Source of the DNA: Modestobacter sp. DSM 44400
GTDB lineage: Bacteria > Actinomycetota > Actinomycetes > Mycobacteriales > Geodermatophilaceae
DNA: 64,000 nt
NCBI RefSeq assembly: GCF_900107175.1
Contig: NZ_FNOZ01000002.1
Span: 124,001 to 188,000 of the forward strand
Direction of reading: 5' to 3'
The position numbers were made by a program, and so were the translations under genes. Below the pieces are notes generated by a model. That model did not search any database and was not told where the DNA came from. It was given only the letters and a program-made list of their open reading frames with translations. Positions 37,786 through 47,044 of this stretch are shown here, piece after piece; within the stretch, counting starts at the first letter, position 1, and every line of letters starts with the position of its first letter.

Positions 37786-38385
37786 TCAGCCCCCGACCGC
37801 GGGCCCCACGTGCTCGGCCCAGAACCGGTCGACCTGTGCGGCGAGCTCATCTCGGCCGTCGTCGTTGTGCAGGACGACGTCGGCGACGGCGGCCCGCTCC
37901 TCGTCGGAGGCCTGGCTGGCGATCCGCGCCCGGGCGTCGTCCGCATCGAGGCCGCGGCCGACCAGCCGGCGCACCCGCTCCTCACCGTCGGTCTGCACGA
38001 CCAGCACCAGGTCGTAGGAGCCCGCCTGCCCTGTCTCCACGAGCAGGGGGACGTCCTGGACCACGACGGCCTCCCGCGGGGCCGCAGCGAGCGCCTCAGC
38101 AGCCCGGGCGCGCACCAACGGGTGGACGATGGCGTCGAGCCGGGCTCGGGCAGCCGGGTCGCTGAAGACCACCGCGGCCAGCGCCGGGCGGTCCAGCGAA
38201 CCGTTGGCGGCCAGCACCTGCTCACCGAATTCGGCGACGACCGCGGCGAGGCCCGGAGTGCCGGGCGCCACGACGTCCCGGGCGATCCGGTCGGCGTCGA
38301 CCACCAGCGCACCGCGCTCGGTCAGCAGCGCCGCGACCGTGCTCTTGCCCGATCCGATCCCCCCGGTGAGCCCGATCCTCAGCAC
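37786..38385 (-). CDS. coaE: Dephospho-CoA kinase
   Basis: The 199-aa P-loop kinase starts MLRIGLTGGIGSGKSTVA (Walker A) and has VVDADRIARDVVAPGTPGL, IVHPLVRARA and VQDVPLLVETGQAGSYDLVL. It phosphorylates dephospho-CoA in the last step of CoA synthesis. GTG 38385 gives the P-loop at residue 8. It is monocistronic here, without the C-terminal UPF0157/GrpB fusion seen in mycobacterial CoaE. Confidence 0.96.
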   Translation of the reverse strand: MLRIGLTGGIGSGKSTVAALLTERGALVVDADRIARDVVAPGTPGLAAVVAEFGEQVLAANGSLDRPALAAVVFSDPAARARLDAIVHPLVRARAAEALAAAPREAVVVQDVPLLVETGQAGSYDLVLVVQTDGEERVRRLVGRGLDADDARARIASQASDEERAAVADVVLHNDDGRDELAAQVDRFWAEHVGPAVGG

Positions 38386-38547
38386 GGACGCACTCCGCTG
38401 GCCACTGGGGTCGCCACCGCGCCGCGGTAGGTCTCAGCCCGGTCACGGCCGCGTGTCGCCCGGCGCGTCGGTCCAGTCACAGCTGTCACACGACTTACCT
38501 TTCGTCCCGGTGGACTTCCCCCGCCACAGCAGAGAGGTGCAACGATC

Positions 38548-38808
38548 ATGTCCGCATCAGGGCTCGCCGGTCCAGCGTCGGTCACCGACGGTCAGCGTCG
38601 CGGTCGGCATCGAATGGACCGACCCTCGGGCGTGCGCTGTGCCGACCTGCCGGCGGTGCGCGAGCGGCTGCAGCCCAGCCGCCGAGGGCTCGCGGCCCTG
38701 TTCCACGCTCTGTTCCCCACCGTGACCGGCGGTCGGCACACCTGGGACTTCCTCGCCAACGCCGGCGGCCGTCCCCGTACCGCGTTCGCGATCATCCTCA
38801 GCCTCTGA
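38548..38808 (+). CDS. Possible small protein of unknown function
   Basis: An 86-codon frame starts with ATG 38548, has GAGAGGTG about 7-10 nt upstream, a TACCTT hexamer at 38496..38501 that might serve as -10, and ends two bases before a perfect 12-bp hairpin. The second half (ALFPTVTGGRHTWDFLANAG) has the GC-rich third positions of real genes; the first half less so. No family is recognised. It could be chance, but the flanking signals make it worth keeping. Confidence 0.4.
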   Translation: MSASGLAGPASVTDGQRRGRHRMDRPSGVRCADLPAVRERLQPSRRGLAALFHALFPTVTGGRHTWDFLANAGGRPRTAFAIILSL

Positions 38809-38809
38809 C

Positions 38810-38836
38810 GTCCGGGGCAGCGCGGCTGCCCCGGAC
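38810..38836. terminator. Hairpin after the small reading frame
   Basis: GTCCGGGGCAGC pairs perfectly with GCTGCCCCGGAC around a 3-nt loop. It starts directly behind the stop codon at 38806..38808. The following 38837..38942 shows nothing else recognisable. Confidence 0.75.
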
Positions 38837-38942
38837 CCGCCTGCCGCACCCCGGCGCCCCGTCGGCCAGCCACTGGCCGGCGGGGCGGTCGTCGTCCCGT
38901 AGCGGTTTCGACGTCGACGCAAGCTGCTCCACCCCCACCAAC

Positions 38943-38984
38943 GACAGTGCGCCGCCCACCGCGAACGGTGGACGGCGCACTGTC
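38943..38984. terminator. rpsA terminator hairpin
   Basis: Two 19-nt arms (GACAGTGCGCCGCCCACCG and its near-complement) pair with one mismatch around a CGAA tetraloop. It lies 26 nt past the rpsA stop. It is the strongest hairpin in the spacer. Confidence 0.85.
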
Positions 38985-39010
38985 AGGTGCTGCTCAGCAG
39001 AGCTGCGAGG

Positions 39011-40477
39011 TCATTCGCCGCCGGCGAGCTTGGCGCGTAGCGCGGCCAGCGCCTCGTCCGAGGCGAGGGTGCCACCGGTCGACGGCGCGTCCGGGGTGGC
39101 CTCCGGCTCGCTGGAGTAGCTGCCACCGGCCGCAGCCTCGGCGTCGGCCTCCTTGGCCGCCGCGATCTGCTTCTGGTGCGCCTCGAAGCGGGTCTGGGCC
39201 TCGGCGTACTGCCGCTCCCACTCCTCGCGCGCGGTGTCGAAGCCCTCGCGCCACTCGCCCGTGTCGGAGTCGAAGCCCTCCGGGTAGACGTAGTTGCCCT
39301 GCTCGTCGTAGGCCGCGGCCATGCCGTAGGCGGCCGGGTCGAACTGCTCGTCGTCGCCGACCGTGCCCTCGTTGGCCTGCTTGAGGGACAGCGAGATCCG
39401 GCGGCGGTCCAGGTCGATGTCGATGACCTTGACCAGGATCTCGTCGCCGACCTGCACGACCTGCTCGGGGATCTCCACGTGGCGCTCGGCCAGCTCGGAG
39501 ATGTGCACCAAGCCCTCGATGCCCTCGTCGACGCGCACGAACGCACCGAAGGGAACCAGCTTGGTGACCTTGCCGGGGACGACCTGCCCGATCTGGTGCG
39601 TGCGGGCGAACTGACGCCACGGATCCTCCTGCGTCGCCTTCAGCGACAGGGAGACCCGCTCACGGTCCAGGTCGACGTCGAGGACCTCGACGGTGACCTC
39701 CTGGCCCACCTCGACGACCTCGGACGGGTGGTCGATGTGCTTCCAGGACAGCTCGGAGACGTGCACCAGGCCGTCGACGCCACCCAGGTCCACGAAGGCA
39801 CCGAAGTTGACGATCGAGGAGACGACGCCGGTGCGGACCTGGCCCTTGGCGAGCTTGTTGAGGAACTCGCTGCGGACCTCGGACTGGGTCTGCTCCAGCC
39901 ACTGGCGGCGGGACAGGACCACGTTGTTGCGGTTCTTGTCCAGCTCGATGATCTTCGCCTCGAGCTCACGGCCCACGTAGGGCTGCAGGTCGCGGACGCG
40001 TCGCATCTCGACCAGCGACGCGGGGAGGAACCCGCGCAGGCCGATGTCGAGGATCAGGCCGCCCTTGACGACCTCGATGACCGTACCGACGACGACCTCG
40101 TCGGCCTCCTTCTTGGCCTCGATCGTGCCCCAGGCGCGCTCGTACTGTGCGCGCTTCTTGGACAGGATCAGACGCCCTTCCTTGTCCTCCTTCTGGAGAA
40201 CCAGGGCTTCCACCTCGTCGCCGACCTTGACGACCTCGGTGGGGTCGACGTCGTGCTTGATGGACAGCTCACGCGAGGGAATGACGCCCTCGGTCTTGTA
40301 GCCGATGTCCAGCAGCACCTCGTCCCGGTCGACCTTGACGATGATGCCTTCGACGATGTCGCCATCGTTGAAGTACTTGATCGTCTGGTCGATCGCGGCG
40401 AGGAAGTCCTCGGCGGTGCCGATGTCGTTCACCGCGATCTGGGGGGTGCTGTCAGGACGGACCTGGGTGGAGGTCAT
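39011..40477 (-). CDS. rpsA: 30S ribosomal protein S1
   Basis: The 488-aa protein has four S1 RNA-binding repeats, for example [40 protein letters not shown] and [20 protein letters not shown]. It ends in an acidic/Ala-rich tail with [20 protein letters not shown], the actinobacterial C-terminus. It helps load structured mRNA on the ribosome. ATG 40477 matches relatives (MTSTQV); a GGAG lies about 11 nt upstream. It has its own long leader and terminator, as a highly expressed single gene. Confidence 0.97.
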   Translation of the reverse strand: MTSTQVRPDSTPQIAVNDIGTAEDFLAAIDQTIKYFNDGDIVEGIIVKVDRDEVLLDIGYKTEGVIPSRELSIKHDVDPTEVVKVGDEVEALVLQKEDKEGRLILSKKRAQYERAWGTIEAKKEADEVVVGTVIEVVKGGLILDIGLRGFLPASLVEMRRVRDLQPYVGRELEAKIIELDKNRNNVVLSRRQWLEQTQSEVRSEFLNKLAKGQVRTGVVSSIVNFGAFVDLGGVDGLVHVSELSWKHIDHPSEVVEVGQEVTVEVLDVDLDRERVSLSLKATQEDPWRQFARTHQIGQVVPGKVTKLVPFGAFVRVDEGIEGLVHISELAERHVEIPEQVVQVGDEILVKVIDIDLDRRRISLSLKQANEGTVGDDEQFDPAAYGMAAAYDEQGNYVYPEGFDSDTGEWREGFDTAREEWERQYAEAQTRFEAHQKQIAAAKEADAEAAAGGSYSSEPEATPDAPSTGGTLASDEALAALRAKLAGGE

Positions 40478-40660
40478 GTGGTCGAGTGCTCCGGACGGGG
40501 GGTGCGCAGGGACAGGACAGGGTCCACGACCGGGCCGGCCGTGGGGAGGTGCACGGGAGAGGCGGCGAGAGACGTCCTCCGCGGGTTCAGTGCGGAGGAC
40601 AGCACCACAGACCTCTGGCGCACTCACTATGGTACGGACGTCAGGGGGCTCCGGTCCACC
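40478..40660 (-). promoter_or_regulatory. rpsA 5' leader with hairpin and candidate promoter
   Basis: TACCAT (40629..40634, minus strand) is a plausible -10 with a weak TGGACC -35 about 19 nt before it. That gives a leader of roughly 145 nt. Inside it GTCCTCCGC and GCGGAGGAC (40574..40600) form a perfect 9-bp stem with a 9-nt loop. The function is unknown; autogenous control of S1 synthesis is possible by analogy only. Confidence 0.4.
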
Positions 40661-40710
40661 TGGGTCGGCAGTGGGCCTCCGGACGTGCCGCCGTGTCACC
40701 ATCGGCCGCC

Positions 40711-41592
40711 ATGACCCTGTCACCCCGCCCCGCGACGGACCCTCCGGCGATCTCCTCCCCCGGGCTACCACTGGCCCCCGACGGCTACCCGGCGGCCGGC
40801 GGGGTGGCCCGGCGGGCGACGGGCCAGGCGGCGTCCGCACGGGCGAACCGGGAGTGGTGGGACGCGGCGGCGCCCGCCTACCTGTCCGAGCACGGCAGCG
40901 ACCTGGGCGACGTGGACTTCCTGTGGTGCCCCGAGGGGCTGCGCGAGGCCGACGCGCACCTACTGGGGGACGTCGCCGGCCGGCGGGTGCTGGAGATCGG
41001 CTGCGGCTCGGCGCCCTGCGCGCGGTGGCTGGCCCGGGCCGGAGCGGACGTGCTCGCACTCGACGTTTCCGGCGGCATGCTGGCCCGCGCCGCGGAGCTG
41101 AACCGGTCCACCGGGATCGCGGTTCCTCTCCTGCAGGCCGACGCCGGTGCCCTGCCACTGGCCGACGCCGCCGTCGACGTGGCGTGCTCGGCCTTCGGCG
41201 GGCTGCCCTTCGTCGCCGACGCGCAGGCGGCGCTGACCGAGGTGCGGCGGGTGCTGCGTCCGGGCGGCCGGTTCGTCGCCTCGGTGAACCACCCGATGCG
41301 CTGGCCGATGCCGGACTCCCCCGACCCCGACGACCTGCAGGTGACCTCGTCCTACTTCGACCGCCGGCCCTACGTGGAGACCGACGGGGCGGGCCGAACG
41401 GTGTACGTCGAGCACCACCGCACGATCGGCGACTGGGTGCGCGCCATCGTCGGGGCTGGCTTCGTGCTCGCCGACCTGCTGGAGCCGGAGTGGACGAAGG
41501 GGCGCACCCAGACGTGGGGCCAGTGGTCACCCGAGCGCGGCGCACTGATGCCGGGCACGCTGGTCCTGGTCTGCAACAAGCCGTCGGCCTGA
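40711..41592 (+). CDS. Class I SAM-dependent methyltransferase
   Basis: The 293-aa protein has motif [17 protein letters not shown], acidic loop [32 protein letters not shown], and the post-motif [20 protein letters not shown] typical of the Methyltransf_11 group. The substrate is not predictable; proteins of this exact type sit beside rpsA or polA in many actinobacteria. ATG 40711 is the clear start. It is divergent from rpsA. Confidence 0.9.
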   Translation: MTLSPRPATDPPAISSPGLPLAPDGYPAAGGVARRATGQAASARANREWWDAAAPAYLSEHGSDLGDVDFLWCPEGLREADAHLLGDVAGRRVLEIGCGSAPCARWLARAGADVLALDVSGGMLARAAELNRSTGIAVPLLQADAGALPLADAAVDVACSAFGGLPFVADAQAALTEVRRVLRPGGRFVASVNHPMRWPMPDSPDPDDLQVTSSYFDRRPYVETDGAGRTVYVEHHRTIGDWVRAIVGAGFVLADLLEPEWTKGRTQTWGQWSPERGALMPGTLVLVCNKPSA

Positions 41593-41629
41593 GCAGCGTG
41601 CCGGACCGAGGACTGCCAGGCTTGGCCAG

Positions 41630-41996
41630 GTGCTGACCGTCGGGGTGGTGGCGTCGCGGACGTAGAGCGCGCCGCGACCTTCTGGCGCCGTGCTCGGACA
41701 CCAGGTGCGGCGGGACGGCATCGGTGGGTGGAAGACGGTGCTGGTGCCCCCCGCACGGCGGCGCGGGCACCAAGATCGCACTGCAGCGGCACGAGACGAC
41801 GCCCCAGGAGCATCCACGTCTGCACCTGGACCTGCACGTGGTGGACGCGGCCGAGCAGGAGTTCCGGACGGCGCGCCTGATCGCCCTCGGCGCCGAGCGC
41901 GTCGACTGGGACAGCTACCCGGACGACCCGGACCTCGTCGTCCTCGCAGACCCCGACGGCAATCGTTTCTGCATCGTCGACCTCAGCCACGGCTGA
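41630..41996 (+). pseudogene. Broken VOC/glyoxalase-like gene
   Basis: Fragments of one VOC-fold protein lie in different frames: LTVGVV from 41630, [13 protein letters not shown] shifted by one base, [20 protein letters not shown] shifted again, and [19 protein letters not shown] to VLADPDGNRFCIVDLSHG at the end. At least three frameshifts occur within 370 bp. The metal-ligand-bearing C-terminal part is intact but a full protein cannot be made. An in-frame GTG/ATG at 41724 could only give a 90-aa fragment. Confidence 0.75.
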
Positions 41997-42145
41997 GCGC
42001 TACGGCTCCGCGACGGTCGGAAACGGCACCCGGCCGGGTGGACCGGTCGCGGGGGCCGGAGGCTCCCCGACCGGGACACGGGCAGCGGCTCCGCGCAACC
42101 GGGGGCCACGTGGCCGCGGTGCGATCCGTGAGGATCGCAATGCGC

Positions 42146-44917
42146 TCAGTGCGCGGCGTCGTCCCAGCTGGCGCCGAACCCGACGGAGACCTCGAGCGCC
42201 ACCGACAGCTGCGCCGCCCCGGCCATCTCCCGGCGTACGAGCGCCTCCAGCTGCTCCCGCTCCCCCGGTGCCACCTCGAGCACGAGTTCGTCGTGCACCT
42301 GCAGGAGCATCCGCGAGTTCAGCCCCTCGGCGGCGATCGCCTTCTCCACGTTGAGCATGGCCACCTTGATGACGTCGGCTGCGGAGCCCTGGATGGGGGC
42401 GTTGAGCGCCATCCGCTCGGCCATCTCCCGGCGCTGCCGGTTGTCGCTGGTCAGGTCGGGCAGGTAGCGCCGCCGGCCCAGCGTCGTCTCGGTGTAGCCG
42501 CACTGCCGGGCGTCCTCGACCACGCCGTCGAGGTAGTCGCGGGTCCCGCCGAAGCGCTCGAAGTAGGCGTGCATCTGCCCGCGCGCCTCTTCCGGGGTGA
42601 TCCGCAGCTGCTGGGCCAGACCGTAGGCGGACAGCCCGTAGGCCAGCCCGTAGCTCATCGCCTTGATCCGGCGGCGCATCTCCGGGTCGACCTGCTCGAT
42701 GGGGATGCCGAAGGCCCGGGAGGCGACGAAGGAGTGCAGGTCCTCCCCCGAGGTGAAGGCCTCGATCAGCCCGGCGTCCTCGGACAGGTGCGCCATGATC
42801 CGCATCTCGATCTGGCTGTAGTCGGCGGTCATCAGCGACTCGTGGCCCGAGCCGACCACGAACGCCTGCCGGATCCGGCGCCCCTCGGCGGACCGGATCG
42901 GGATGTTCTGCAGGTTCGGGTCGGTCGAGGACAGCCGGCCGGTGGCCGCGATCGTCTGCTGGAACGTGGTGTGGATGCGCCCGGCGTCGTCGACCATCGG
43001 GATCAGGCCGTCGATGACGGTGCGCAGCCGCGTCACGTCGCGGTGCCGGAGCAGGTGCTCGAGGAACGGGTGGCCTGTCGAGGCCAGCAGGGCGGTCAGC
43101 GCGTCGGCGTCGGTGGTGTAGCCGGTCTTGTTCTTCTTCGTCTTCGGCAGGCCCAGCTCGTCGAACAGCACCGCCTGCAGCTGTTTGGGCGAGCCGAGGT
43201 TGATCTCCTTACCGATCACCGAGTAGCACTCCTGCGCGGCGTCGGCGACGCCGGCGGCGAACTCCTTCTGCAGCTCGTGCAGGAAGTCCAGGTCCGCGGC
43301 GATGCCCCGTCCCTCCATCGCGGCCAGCACGTGGGTCAGCGGCAGCTCGATCTCGCCGAGCAGGTGGTCACCACCGCGCTGGCCGAGCACCTGCTCGAGG
43401 GCGTCGGACAGGTCGTTGACCGCCACGGCCTTGAGGACGTCGGCGTGCCGTGCCTCGGCAGCGACGTCGTCCTCGCTGGGGCCCAGGCCGTCCAGGGTGA
43501 GCTGGGCCTCGGGTGCGGCGTCGTCCTTGAGCTCGCGCTTGAGGTAGCGCACCGCGAGGTCGCCCAGGTCGAAGGACCGCTGGCCCGGCATCGCCAGGTA
43601 CGCGGCCAGCGCGGTGTCGCTGACCACGCCGGCAAGCTCCCAGCCGCGGGCGGCGACGGCCAGCAGCGGGCCCTTGACGTCATGCACCACCTTGGCGGCG
43701 TGCGGGTCGGCCAGCCAGGCGGCCAGCGCCTGCTCGTCCGCGGCGTCCAGGGCAGGGCCGAGGTCGACGAAGGTGGCGTGGTCGTTGGCCGCGGCCAGCG
43801 CCAGGCCGGTCAGCTCACCGGTGCCGCGGCCCCAGGTGCCGCGGAACACCACGCCGGTGTGCCCGGTGCGGGCGTGTGCGGCCAGCCAGTCGGCCAGGCC
43901 GCCGGCCGCGACGTCGTCCTGGGCCACGTCGAAGCCACCCTCGACCTCGGGTTCGGCGCTGGTGAGCGTGGCGAACAGCCGGTCCCGCAGCACCCGGAAC
44001 TGCAGGTTGTCGAAGAGGGTGTGCACCTCGTTGCGGTCCCAGGCCTGGACGGCGAGCTGCGTGGGCTCCAATGGCAGCGGGACGGCGCGGTCGAGCTCGG
44101 TGAGCCGGCGGTTCTGCAGCACCGAGGACAGGTGCTCGCGCAGCTTCTCCCCGACCTTGCCCTTGACGGTGTCGACCTGGTCGACCAGCGCGTCCAGCGA
44201 GCCGTACTCCCGGACCCACTTGGCGGCGGTCTTCTCCCCCACGCTCGGGATGCTCGGCAGGTTGTCGCTGGGGTCGCCCCGCAGCGCCGCGAAGTCGGGG
44301 TACTGGGCGGGGGTCAACCCGTACTTGGTCTCCACCTCCTCGGGCGTGAACCGGGTGAGGTCGGAGACGCCCTTGCGCGGATAGAGCACCGTGACGTGCG
44401 GGTTGACCAGCTGCAGCGCATCGCGGTCACCGGTGCATATCAGCACGTCCATGCCGGCCTCGACGGCCTGCACGGTCAGGGTGGCGATGACGTCGTCGGC
44501 CTCGTAGCCCTCGGCGGTGAGCACCGGCACGTGCAGGGCGGCCAGCACCTCCTGGATGAGGCTGACCTGGCCGCGGAAGTCGGTCGGGCTCTCGGACCGG
44601 TTGGCCTTGTACTCGGCGTAGATCTCGCTGCGGAACGTCTTGCGCCCGACGTCGAAGGCGACGGCCAGGTGCGTGGGCTGCTCGTCGCGCAGCACGTTGA
44701 TCAGCATCGAGGTGAAGCCGTACACCGCGTTGGTGGGCTGCCCGGTCGTCGTGGAGAAGTTCTCCACGGGGAGGGCGAAGAAGGCGCGGTAGGCCAGCGA
44801 GTGGCCGTCGAGCAACAGCAACCGCGGCCGCGGGCCGGCGGGGACGGCCGCCGGGTCGGCGGCAGGTTCGACCGCGGTGGCGGGGACGGGGGCGGGGGTG
44901 CTGACCGGAGCTGACAT
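42146..44917 (-). CDS. polA: DNA polymerase I
   Basis: The 923-aa protein has an N-terminal 5' nuclease domain (LLLLDGHSLAYRAFFALP, AEGYEADDVIATL, LRGDPSDNLPSIPSVGEKTA), a central 3'-5' exonuclease-like domain, and a polymerase domain with DYSQIEMRIMAHLSEDA (motif A), RRRIKAMSYGLAYGLSAYG (motif B) and LLQVHDELVLEV (motif C). The exonuclease DxE is absent (VVFRGTWGRG in its place), so proofreading is probably lost, as in other actinobacteria. ATG 44917 or GTG 44920; a TAGGAT hexamer 8 nt upstream suggests a leaderless mRNA. Confidence 0.97.
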   Translation of the reverse strand: MSAPVSTPAPVPATAVEPAADPAAVPAGPRPRLLLLDGHSLAYRAFFALPVENFSTTTGQPTNAVYGFTSMLINVLRDEQPTHLAVAFDVGRKTFRSEIYAEYKANRSESPTDFRGQVSLIQEVLAALHVPVLTAEGYEADDVIATLTVQAVEAGMDVLICTGDRDALQLVNPHVTVLYPRKGVSDLTRFTPEEVETKYGLTPAQYPDFAALRGDPSDNLPSIPSVGEKTAAKWVREYGSLDALVDQVDTVKGKVGEKLREHLSSVLQNRRLTELDRAVPLPLEPTQLAVQAWDRNEVHTLFDNLQFRVLRDRLFATLTSAEPEVEGGFDVAQDDVAAGGLADWLAAHARTGHTGVVFRGTWGRGTGELTGLALAAANDHATFVDLGPALDAADEQALAAWLADPHAAKVVHDVKGPLLAVAARGWELAGVVSDTALAAYLAMPGQRSFDLGDLAVRYLKRELKDDAAPEAQLTLDGLGPSEDDVAAEARHADVLKAVAVNDLSDALEQVLGQRGGDHLLGEIELPLTHVLAAMEGRGIAADLDFLHELQKEFAAGVADAAQECYSVIGKEINLGSPKQLQAVLFDELGLPKTKKNKTGYTTDADALTALLASTGHPFLEHLLRHRDVTRLRTVIDGLIPMVDDAGRIHTTFQQTIAATGRLSSTDPNLQNIPIRSAEGRRIRQAFVVGSGHESLMTADYSQIEMRIMAHLSEDAGLIEAFTSGEDLHSFVASRAFGIPIEQVDPEMRRRIKAMSYGLAYGLSAYGLAQQLRITPEEARGQMHAYFERFGGTRDYLDGVVEDARQCGYTETTLGRRRYLPDLTSDNRQRREMAERMALNAPIQGSAADVIKVAMLNVEKAIAAEGLNSRMLLQVHDELVLEVAPGEREQLEALVRREMAGAAQLSVALEVSVGFGASWDDAAH

Positions 44918-44925
44918 CACCGGCG

Positions 44926-44931
44926 ATCCTA
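44926..44931 (-). promoter_or_regulatory. Candidate -10 element for a leaderless polA transcript
   Basis: TAGGAT on the minus strand ends 8 nt before ATG 44917 (5 nt before GTG 44920). No Shine-Dalgarno is present. Confidence 0.4.
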
Positions 44932-45047
44932 GGTGCGGGCACCGACGAACCCGGTGGCTACCGTGCCGTCCGTGACCGAGCTCGCGAGGTCACGCGAAGA
45001 CACAGCACCCTGGGCGCGTGCCCGACGAGCGCGAGCGAGAAGGACAC

Positions 45048-45456
45048 GTGACCAGCACCCGACCGGACTGGCTGCCGGCCGACGCGTTGAGCCCACTGGA
45101 CGACAAGCTCGGCATCCGGATCACCGACTTCGATGCCGACCGGTTGGTCGCGACCATGCCCGTCGCCGGCAACGAACAGCCCTTCGGCCCGCTGCACGGC
45201 GGCGCGACCTGCGCGCTGGTCGAGACCATCGGCTCCTGGGCGGCGATGCTGCACGCCGGACCGGGGGGGTTCGGTCGTGGGCATCGAGCTGAACGCCAGC
45301 TACCTGCGCGCCGCGACCACCGGGGTGGTCACCGCGGTGTGCACCCCCGCCCGCCGGGGCCGGACGCTGGCCGCCTTCCACGTGGAGGTCAGCGACGAGC
45401 AGGGCCGGGCCACCGCCACCGCCCGGCCGACCTGCATGCTGCGCCGCGCCCGCTGA
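45048..45456 (+). pseudogene. PaaI-type (hotdog) thioesterase gene with a frameshift
   Basis: The first frame encodes DKLGIRITDFDADRLVATMP and GPLHGGATCALVETIGSWAA, the hotdog core with the HGG motif. After a run of seven G at 45263..45269 followed by TT, the family sequence resumes one base later as VVGIELNASYLRAATTGVVT to TCMLRRAR, stopping at 45456. Removing a single T restores a 135-aa protein. GTG 45048 has AAGGA at a good distance. So this is a single-base frameshift next to a homopolymer: recent mutation, sequencing error or, less likely, programmed slippage. Divergent from polA. Confidence 0.8.
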
Positions 45457-45665
45457 ACCGGAGCCTGCCGGTCGTCGGGCCGGAGGTCGCCGGGCTGAAG
45501 GTCGCCGGGCTGGACTGCGCGCCGCCCCTGGCGGCGCGCCGGGACCGTCCGTCGTCGCCGGTTCACACCGGCGTGTCGCAGATGGGTCACGGTGTGTTCT
45601 TCACGGCCCGCTGTCGTCGGCACCGTGGGTTACTGTCCCGGCTCAACCAACGGCTGGGAGGTCGA

Positions 45666-47039
45666 GTGACCCACGCGCCACACCGTGCCCGTCGGCATGG
45701 TCGACGCACCACGACCGGGCAGCTGCTCGCGGCTGACCGGCCGGCTCCCGGCCGGTCGGGCCGCCGGCGCACCGGTCGGCGTCCGCTCGTCCTCAGCCTG
45801 CTCCTCGCCGCCTTCGCCATCGCCCTGGCCACCCTCGTCCCCGGCGTCGCCAACGCCGCTGGGGAGTCGGTCACCGGAACGCTGCAGACCAGCCGCAGCG
45901 GTCCGATCGAGGGCGTCCAGGTGACGGTGGAGACCGCCGCCGGCGCCGAGGTCGACTCGGCCGAGACCGACGCGGACGGACGCTTCGCCATCGACGTCCC
46001 GGGCCCCGGTGAGTACACCGTCACACTCAATGCCGGCGACCTGCCCGACGCCGTCCAGCTCGGGACCAACGGTGACACGGTCACCGTGACGGTCGGCCCG
46101 GGCCGGACCCAGCCGGTGCTCTTCGGCCTGGTCGACGGCAGCGCCAACTCCGGTGGCGGCACCATTCGAGCGGTCCAGCTGCTCGTCGACGGACTGCGGT
46201 TCGGGTTGCTGATAGCGATCTCCGCGGTCGGCCTGTCGTTGATCTTCGGCACCACCGGCCTGGTGAACTTCGCGCACGGCGAGCTGGTCACCATCGGCGC
46301 CATCATCGCGTGGTACGTCAACGTCCGCCTCGGAGTTCCGCTGATCCCGGCCGCGATCATCGCCATGGTCGGCGGAGGAGTGGTCGGTGCGCTCAACGAG
46401 CTGGGCATCTGGCGGCCGCTGCGTCGCCGCGGCACCGGCCTGGTCGCCGCGCTGGTCGTGTCCATCGGCCTCTCGCTGGTACTGCGGTACGGCATTCAGA
46501 TCGTCTACGGCGGGTCGTCCAACCCTTACGGCGACTACCAGAGCCAGCGGGCGGTCTCCTACGGGGTCTTCACGATGACCAACCGGTCGCTGGCCTCGAT
46601 CATCATCTCGATCGTCGTGCTGCTGCTGGTCGCACTCATGCTGCAGCGGACCAGGATCGGCAAGGCGATGCGCGCGGTGTCGGACAACCGGGACCTGGCC
46701 GCCTCTTCGGGCATCGACGTCAACCGGGTCATCCTGTTCGTCTGGGTGATGGGCGGGGCGCTGGCCACCCTGGGCGGCGTCCTGCTCGGCCTGTCGGACC
46801 AGGTGCAGTGGGACATGGGATTCCGGCTGCTCCTGCTGATGTTCGCCGGGGTCACCCTGGGCGGTCTCGGCACCGCCTATGGGGCCCTGGTCGGCAGCGT
46901 CATCGTCGGTGTGTTCGTCCAGATGTCGACGCTCGTCATTCCGGACGACATGAAGTACGTCGGAGGGCTGTTCCTCTTGATCGTCATCCTCGTCATCCGC
47001 CCCCAGGGGATCCTGGGCAGCCGGGCCCGGATCGGCTGA
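45666..47039 (+). CDS. livH: Branched-chain amino-acid ABC permease LivH with an N-terminal secreted beta-sandwich domain
   Basis: The 457-aa protein has a signal-like hydrophobic segment (residues about 37-63), then a carboxypeptidase-regulatory/Ig-like domain (ESVTGTLQTSRSGPIEGVQV, TDADGRFAIDVPGPGEYTVT) of about 90 residues, then the LivH permease with GLSLIFGTTGLVNFAHGELV and LAASSGIDVNRVILFVWVMG. Ordinary LivH proteins (about 290-300 aa) lack the first 150 residues. GTG 45666 is supported by GGGAGG 4 nt upstream. It heads livHMGF. A 209-nt spacer precedes it. The thioesterase frameshift leaves no stop between the genes, but the two are not one protein. Confidence 0.9.
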   Translation: MTHAPHRARRHGRRTTTGQLLAADRPAPGRSGRRRTGRRPLVLSLLLAAFAIALATLVPGVANAAGESVTGTLQTSRSGPIEGVQVTVETAAGAEVDSAETDADGRFAIDVPGPGEYTVTLNAGDLPDAVQLGTNGDTVTVTVGPGRTQPVLFGLVDGSANSGGGTIRAVQLLVDGLRFGLLIAISAVGLSLIFGTTGLVNFAHGELVTIGAIIAWYVNVRLGVPLIPAAIIAMVGGGVVGALNELGIWRPLRRRGTGLVAALVVSIGLSLVLRYGIQIVYGGSSNPYGDYQSQRAVSYGVFTMTNRSLASIIISIVVLLLVALMLQRTRIGKAMRAVSDNRDLAASSGIDVNRVILFVWVMGGALATLGGVLLGLSDQVQWDMGFRLLLLMFAGVTLGGLGTAYGALVGSVIVGVFVQMSTLVIPDDMKYVGGLFLLIVILVIRPQGILGSRARIG

Positions 47040-47044
47040 CCGCG

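Noticed and set aside
41724-41996. A short intact 90-aa VOC protein
   Set aside because: Its first residues are out of frame relative to the family; better explained as the last piece of a broken gene.
45018-47039. One long fused thioesterase-LivH protein
   Set aside because: The frame stays open only because the thioesterase is frameshifted; the middle part reads as nonsense and livH has its own GTG and GGGAGG.
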